From Comamonadaceae bacterium (lineage in GTDB: Bacteria > Pseudomonadota > Gammaproteobacteria > Burkholderiales > Burkholderiaceae_C): a stretch of 64,000 nt of DNA. The stretch covers positions 124,001 to 188,000 of the forward strand of contig CANEXF010000005.1 in assembly GCA_947443645.1 (NCBI GenBank), given 5' to 3'. A program made the translations under genes and the position numbers. Positions within the stretch are counted from its first letter, which is position 1. Each line of letters starts with the position of its first letter. This document shows positions 59,644-64,000 of the stretch, piece after piece. Below the pieces are notes generated by a model that had not been told where the DNA came from, ran no database searches, and saw nothing but the letters and a program-made list of their open reading frames with translations.

Positions 59644-59828
59644 TATGGCCCCCACGTTCGCTAACTGCGTGTAGCTCTCTGCCCCCCGAGGGGGCTAATT
59701 TCCCTTGGGGCGGCCCGACGGGAAATTGAGGCCCCCACGCTCACTCACTGTGTGTAGATCTCTGCCCCCCGAGGGGGCCGCTGCGCCTGCGGTCTGGCGA
59801 AGCCAGTCCCGCGGCGCCTGCTTGAATG
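59644..59828 (+). repeat. GC-rich composite repeat, uninterrupted copy (two modules)
   Basis: ggcccccacgttcg..ctgccccccgagggggct..ttggggcggcc..gcccccacgctc..ctgccccccgagggggccgctgcgcctgcggtctggcgaagccagtcccgcgg..gcttgaat. Confidence 0.85.
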
Positions 59829-59859
59829 GGAATGCCTCCACAGTCGATCAGCCTGGATT

Positions 59860-59891
59860 CCGTTCGTCCTGAGGTATCGAAGGACGGGCGG
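59860..59891 (+). repeat. Copy of the common proteobacterial TTCGACAAGCTCAGGACGAACGG-type palindromic repeat
   Basis: CCGTTCGTCCTGAGgtatCGAAGGACGGGCGG. Confidence 0.6.
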
Positions 59892-59909
59892 GCAGGCGAC
59901 AATCCGCGG

Positions 59910-60413
59910 ATGTTCAATATCGTCCTCGTCGAGCCCGAAATTCCGCCCAACACCGGCAACGTGATACGTCTTGCGGCCAATACTGGCTGCCGGCTGCATC
60001 TGGTCGAACCGCTGGGGTTTTCCATGGACGACAAGCACATGCGGCGCGCCGGTCTGGACTACCACGAGTACGCACAACTGCTGCGGCACGCCAGCTGGCA
60101 GGCGTTTCTGGACAGTGAACAGCCGCTGCCAGAGCGCTGCTTCGCCATGACCACGCGCGGCGCGCGCAGCCTTTATGAAGCGGTTTTTTTACCCGGCGAC
60201 TGGCTGGTGTTTGGCTCCGAAACCCGGGGTTTGGCGCCTGAACTGCGTGAGTCGTTTGCCGGCAGCCAGAGGCTCAGGGTGCCCATGCTGCCGGATCAGC
60301 GCAGCCTGAACCTGTCCAATACCGTGGCCGTCAGTGTCTTTGAGGCCTGGCGGCAAAACGGCTTTGCCGGAGCCGCTGGCAGCAGCCCTGCAGACGCGCA
60401 GCCTCAGGCGTAA
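59910..60413 (+). CDS. trmL: tRNA (cytidine(34)-2'-O)-methyltransferase
   Basis: MFNIVLVEPEIPPNTGNVIRLAANTGCRLHLVEPLGF, FGSETRGLAPELRE, MRSLNLSNTVAV-like QRSLNLSNTVAVSVFEAWRQ. Confidence 0.94.
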   Translation: MFNIVLVEPEIPPNTGNVIRLAANTGCRLHLVEPLGFSMDDKHMRRAGLDYHEYAQLLRHASWQAFLDSEQPLPERCFAMTTRGARSLYEAVFLPGDWLVFGSETRGLAPELRESFAGSQRLRVPMLPDQRSLNLSNTVAVSVFEAWRQNGFAGAAGSSPADAQPQA

Positions 60414-60859
60414 CGCCGCACCAGCGACTCGGCGATGCAGACCGGCTTGGCCGAGCCGTCGCGTTCGATCGTGACTTCCCAGTTCATCTGCATGCCGCCC
60501 TGGTCAATCGCCTGGGCGGCCAGCAGTACAAAGCTTGCGCGCAACCGGCTGCCTACGGGCACGGGCGCGGTAAATCGCACCTTGTTCAAGCCGTAGTTCA
60601 CACCCAGGCGCGAGCCGGTGATTTCAAACGCGGAAGCAAAAAACTTTGGAATCAGTGACAAGGTCAAAAAACCATGCGCGATGGTGGTGCCAAACGGCCC
60701 CGCTGCGGCACGCTCGGGATCCACATGAATCCACTGGTGGTCACCGGTAGCCTCGGCAAACAGATTGATCTGCGGCTGCGTGATGGTGGTCCAGTCGCTG
60801 ACAGCAACCAGCTGGCCAACGCAGGCCGCAAGTTCAGAAAGGGTTTCAAAAGTCTTCAT
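60404..60859 (-). CDS. MaoC-like dehydratase/enoyl-CoA hydratase
   Basis: QINLFAEATGDHQWIHVDPERAAAGPFGTTIAHGFLTLSLIP. Confidence 0.92.
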   Translation of the reverse strand: MKTFETLSELAACVGQLVAVSDWTTITQPQINLFAEATGDHQWIHVDPERAAAGPFGTTIAHGFLTLSLIPKFFASAFEITGSRLGVNYGLNKVRFTAPVPVGSRLRASFVLLAAQAIDQGGMQMNWEVTIERDGSAKPVCIAESLVRRYA

Positions 60860-60934
60860 GCGGCTACTGTAGCGGCAGCCGCGGACCAGGCTGGGCCAAG
60901 CCGTCCGCTCAGCGACAGCGCGAAGCAAGCCCTG

Positions 60935-61552
60935 TCAGCTGTCCAGCCAGTTGCACAGGCCGCGCCACTGCTCCAGGTCTTTTTCAACCCGGCCAGGCGC
61001 AACGTCAAACAGGCTCAGGCCGCGAGCCGCCAGGTGGATGTAGTTTTGCGTGTCGCGCAAATTGCCCAGCACCGGTAGACCCAGGCCCTGCACAAACTCA
61101 GACAGTTTGTCAGCGGCGATCGTGCGCGCATCGACCCGCATGCCGACAATGCCGACCTGCAACTTGCCCGCATGCCGGTGCTCGGCCAGCTGGTCCAGAA
61201 AAGAGCGCGTGGCAAAGATATCAAACACGCTGGGCTGCAGCGGCACGATGACCTTGTCGGCGAGCTTGATCACATCGTTAAAACGCCAGCCGTGCAGGCC
61301 GCCCGGCGTGTCCAGCACCACATGGGTTGTGCCACGCGGCGGTTTGACGATCAGGTCGGCGTTCACATCCCAGGTCGCGATAGGCCTGGCGGCCTCAGGC
61401 CTAAGATCAAGCCAGAGCTTCGAAGACTGCTGCCTGTCGGCGTCGCCCAGCATGACGGCATGGCCCTGGCTGGCAAAGTAACCGGCGACATTGGTGGCCA
61501 GCGTCGACTTGCCGACGCCGCCCTTTGGATTGGCGATCACAACCACAGGCAT
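60935..61552 (-). CDS. ParA/MinD-family ATPase (orphan, no adjacent ParB)
   Basis: MPVVVIANPKGGVGKSTLATNVAGYFASQGHAVMLGDADRQQSS deviant Walker A. Confidence 0.9.
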   Translation of the reverse strand: MPVVVIANPKGGVGKSTLATNVAGYFASQGHAVMLGDADRQQSSKLWLDLRPEAARPIATWDVNADLIVKPPRGTTHVVLDTPGGLHGWRFNDVIKLADKVIVPLQPSVFDIFATRSFLDQLAEHRHAGKLQVGIVGMRVDARTIAADKLSEFVQGLGLPVLGNLRDTQNYIHLAARGLSLFDVAPGRVEKDLEQWRGLCNWLDS

Positions 61553-61739
61553 AGAAATCTCCTCAAGTGCTGGACTCAGGTCGCCCTGCACTGGCGCCTG
61601 AACGAGATGGTCAAACTGGATTTTTCCGCTATGGTAACGGCATGGCCACCTTAGACAAAAAACGAAACCCAGACGCAAGGCCGAAGCCGCCCGCATATTC
61701 AGCCTTGTGCAAGCGCCTGTTTCCTGCGCTGAGGCCAGC

Positions 61740-63578
61740 ATGAGCGATGCACCGTCCTGGCTGATCAACAGCTTTATTTACCTGTCGGCGGCGGTAATTG
61801 CCGTGCCGCTGGCCAAACAACTCGGGCTGGGCGCCATCATTGGCTACCTGGCGGCTGGCATAGGCATAGGTCCCTGGGGCCTGGGGCTGGTGACCAATGT
61901 GCAGGACATTCTTCATTTCGCCGAATTCGGCGTGGTGCTGATGCTTTTCCTGGTCGGACTGGAGCTTGAGCCCAAGCGCCTGTGGAATCTGCGCCGTCCC
62001 ATCTTTGGCTGGGGCAGCGCCCAGTTGCTGGGCTGCGCGGCCCTTCTGACGGGCGCGGCCATGGCGTTTGGCGTCGGCTGGCAGACGGCACTGGTCGCCG
62101 GCCTGGGTCTGGGCCTGTCGTCCACCGCGATTGCGCTGCAAGCAATCCACGAGCGCAACCTGATGCCGACTTCGAGCGGTCAGGCCGGCTTGTCGATCTT
62201 GCTGCTTCAGGACGTGGCGGCCATTCCGATCCTCGCGCTGCTGCCCTTGCTGGGCGCCATGGCAGGAGACAATGACCCGCTGACGGCCACCAATCGGGCG
62301 CTGGAAGCTATAAAAATAGTAGCAGTGATTGGCGGCATCGTGCTCGGCGGACGCTTGCTGCTGCGCCCGCTGCTGCGCTGGATCGCCAACAGCGGCACAC
62401 CCGAAATCTTCACCGCGGCCGCCTTGCTGCTGGTCGTCGGCAATGCCGCGCTGATGCAGCTGGTGGGCCTGAGCATGGCGCTGGGCGCTTTTCTGGCTGG
62501 CGTGCTGCTGGCCGAAAGCGAATACAAGCGCGAGCTGGAAACCGACATCGAGCCCTTCAAGGGCTTGCTGCTGGGACTGTTTTTCATTGCCGTCGGCATG
62601 AGCATTGACTTTGGCGTGCTGCTCAAATTTCCTGGCCTGATGGCCGCCATACTGCTGGGCTTTCTGGCCTGCAAGATGCTGGTGATTTACGGCCTGGCCC
62701 GGCTTATCAAGATTCCGTATCAGGAGCGGCCGGTTTTCATCGTGCTGCTGGCCCAGGGCGGCGAGTTTGCCTTCGTGGTGTTCCAGGCCGCAGCCGGCGC
62801 GCAGGTGTTCCCGGCGCAAACCGCATCGCTGCTGATAGGCGCCGTCGCCCTGTCCATGCTGATCAGCCCTTTGCTGCTCACGGCCATAGACAAGCTGCTA
62901 CTGCCGCGTTATGCCGCGCGCAGCACGCCGCAACTGGAAGAAATTTCAGAGCCGCAACATGCGTCCGTGATCATTGCCGGCTTTGGCCGCTACGGTCAGA
63001 TCGTTGGCCGCATGTTGCTGGCCCAGGGCATAGCCCCCACCGTGTTGGACCATGACGCCGAGATGATTGAAACCGTGCGCAGCTTTGGCTACCGCGTGTT
63101 CTACGGTGACGCAACCCGGCTCGACCTGCTGCGCACCGCGGGCGCTGCCAGCGCCAAGATTCTGGTGCTGGCCGTCGACGATGTGGAGCAGTCGCTGAAG
63201 ATCGTCGATCTCGTCAAGGAGCACTTTGCGCATCTGGAAATCATCGCCCGGGCCCGCGATGTCTCGCACTGGAACGCGCTGCGCGACCGCGGCGTGCTGC
63301 GCGTCGAGCGCGAGCTGTTCGAATCCAGCCTGCGCAGCGCCCGCAGTGTGCTGGAACTGCTGGGCCAGGGGCCAGAGCAAGCCCAGCAAAGCGCACAGCG
63401 CTTTCGCCAGCACAACATCGAGCTGTTCGAAAAGATGTATCCGCACCGTAAAAACCGCAGCAAACTGATTGCCGTGGCCAAACAGGGGCGGCTGCAGCTT
63501 GAGGAGCAAATGGCACAGGAGCGGGCGCAAGGCCAGCACCAGACAGAAAGCAGTCCGCAGGACCAGACGCCGGTCTAG
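61740..63578 (+). CDS. CPA2 family monovalent cation:proton antiporter with TrkA-N domain (KefB/KefC-like)
   Basis: Membrane domain LGAIIGYLAAGIGIGPWGLG...FLVGLELEPKRLW; VIIAGFGRYGQIVGRMLLAQGIAPTVLDHDAEMIE. Confidence 0.92.
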   Translation: MSDAPSWLINSFIYLSAAVIAVPLAKQLGLGAIIGYLAAGIGIGPWGLGLVTNVQDILHFAEFGVVLMLFLVGLELEPKRLWNLRRPIFGWGSAQLLGCAALLTGAAMAFGVGWQTALVAGLGLGLSSTAIALQAIHERNLMPTSSGQAGLSILLLQDVAAIPILALLPLLGAMAGDNDPLTATNRALEAIKIVAVIGGIVLGGRLLLRPLLRWIANSGTPEIFTAAALLLVVGNAALMQLVGLSMALGAFLAGVLLAESEYKRELETDIEPFKGLLLGLFFIAVGMSIDFGVLLKFPGLMAAILLGFLACKMLVIYGLARLIKIPYQERPVFIVLLAQGGEFAFVVFQAAAGAQVFPAQTASLLIGAVALSMLISPLLLTAIDKLLLPRYAARSTPQLEEISEPQHASVIIAGFGRYGQIVGRMLLAQGIAPTVLDHDAEMIETVRSFGYRVFYGDATRLDLLRTAGAASAKILVLAVDDVEQSLKIVDLVKEHFAHLEIIARARDVSHWNALRDRGVLRVERELFESSLRSARSVLELLGQGPEQAQQSAQRFRQHNIELFEKMYPHRKNRSKLIAVAKQGRLQLEEQMAQERAQGQHQTESSPQDQTPV

Positions 63579-63741
63579 CCAGCCCGGTTTTGCTTCCCGC
63601 CCAACCCGTTGAAAGACGATGCCGGCGCATAAAGCCCACACGACCAAACAGTCTAATCGGTATTTTCGCCAAAATCAGTACAATTATTTATATGGCGGAT
63701 CAAAACCAGGCCGGTTCCGCTCAAACCCTTCCAGGCTATTG

Positions 63742-64000
63742 ATGAACCGAGATCCCATTCCAACTGCGGCCGGCGCCGACCTGCAAGGCGTCGCGACGGC
63801 ACATACCAAGCCGCGCGTGCTGGTTGTCGACGACACCGACGACAACCTTTTTTTAATGACGTCCCTGCTGGAAGACGACTACGAGCTGCAACTGGCCTCG
63901 TCGGGCCAGCAAGCACTGGACATGGTCACCTCCGCCAAGCCGCCCGACCTGATACTGCTGGACATCATGATGCCTGAGATGGACGGCTACGAGGTGCTGC
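63742..64000 (+). CDS. Response regulator receiver-domain protein (truncated by window end)
   Basis: PRVLVVDDTDDNLFLMTSLLEDDYELQLASSGQQALDMV...PDLILLDIMMPEMDGYEVL. Confidence 0.92.
   Translation, partial: MNRDPIPTAAGADLQGVATAHTKPRVLVVDDTDDNLFLMTSLLEDDYELQLASSGQQALDMVTSAKPPDLILLDIMMPEMDGYEVL

Noticed and set aside
61629-62819. 396-aa minus-strand ORF opposite the CPA2 antiporter
   Set aside because: Antisense shadow of a protein with clear membrane and TrkA-N motifs

Overview
This 64 kb window comes from a GC-rich betaproteobacterial chromosome. Gene order and protein style suggest Burkholderiales/Comamonadaceae, but that is inference. Most of it is densely packed core genome: hemW/rdgB/rph; a Ser/Thr kinase with PP2C phosphatase; yicC-gmk-rpoZ-spoT; greB; hrcA; nadK-recN-rapZ; mutY/dynamin-like GTPase/mutM; lolB-ispE-tRNA-Gln-prs-rplY-pth; coaD-rsmD-two M16 peptidases/ftsY; an FCD-GntR/Bug/PrpD/hydroxyacid dehydrogenase operon; a complete aa3 cytochrome c oxidase biogenesis cluster next to rpoH; comF; trmL; a CPA2 antiporter; and the start of a response regulator. 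The clearest accessory segment is about 38.1-43.1 kb: a PIN-domain gene, an XRE-ImmA/IrrE gene with a palindromic operator, and a single-chain nuclease-methyltransferase. The observations most worth follow-up are: (1) a perfect CIRCE operator over the rpoH promoter, with hrcA in the same window; (2) a run of hairpins between tRNA-Gln and prs; (3) a short interspersed repeat (core ATAGCTGCTTGCGCC) that in several places is part of coding sequence, including three export-signal regions where it reads in the same frame (I-A-x-x-A; the consensus core reads I-A-A-C-A); (4) a second, GC-rich composite repeat, one copy of which is split by an 88-bp REP/MITE-like element and another of which forms the in-frame linker of a fused ABC substrate-binding/permease protein. 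No CRISPR array, rRNA, prophage or complete transposase gene was seen. All family calls are from reading the sequence; no database search was run.
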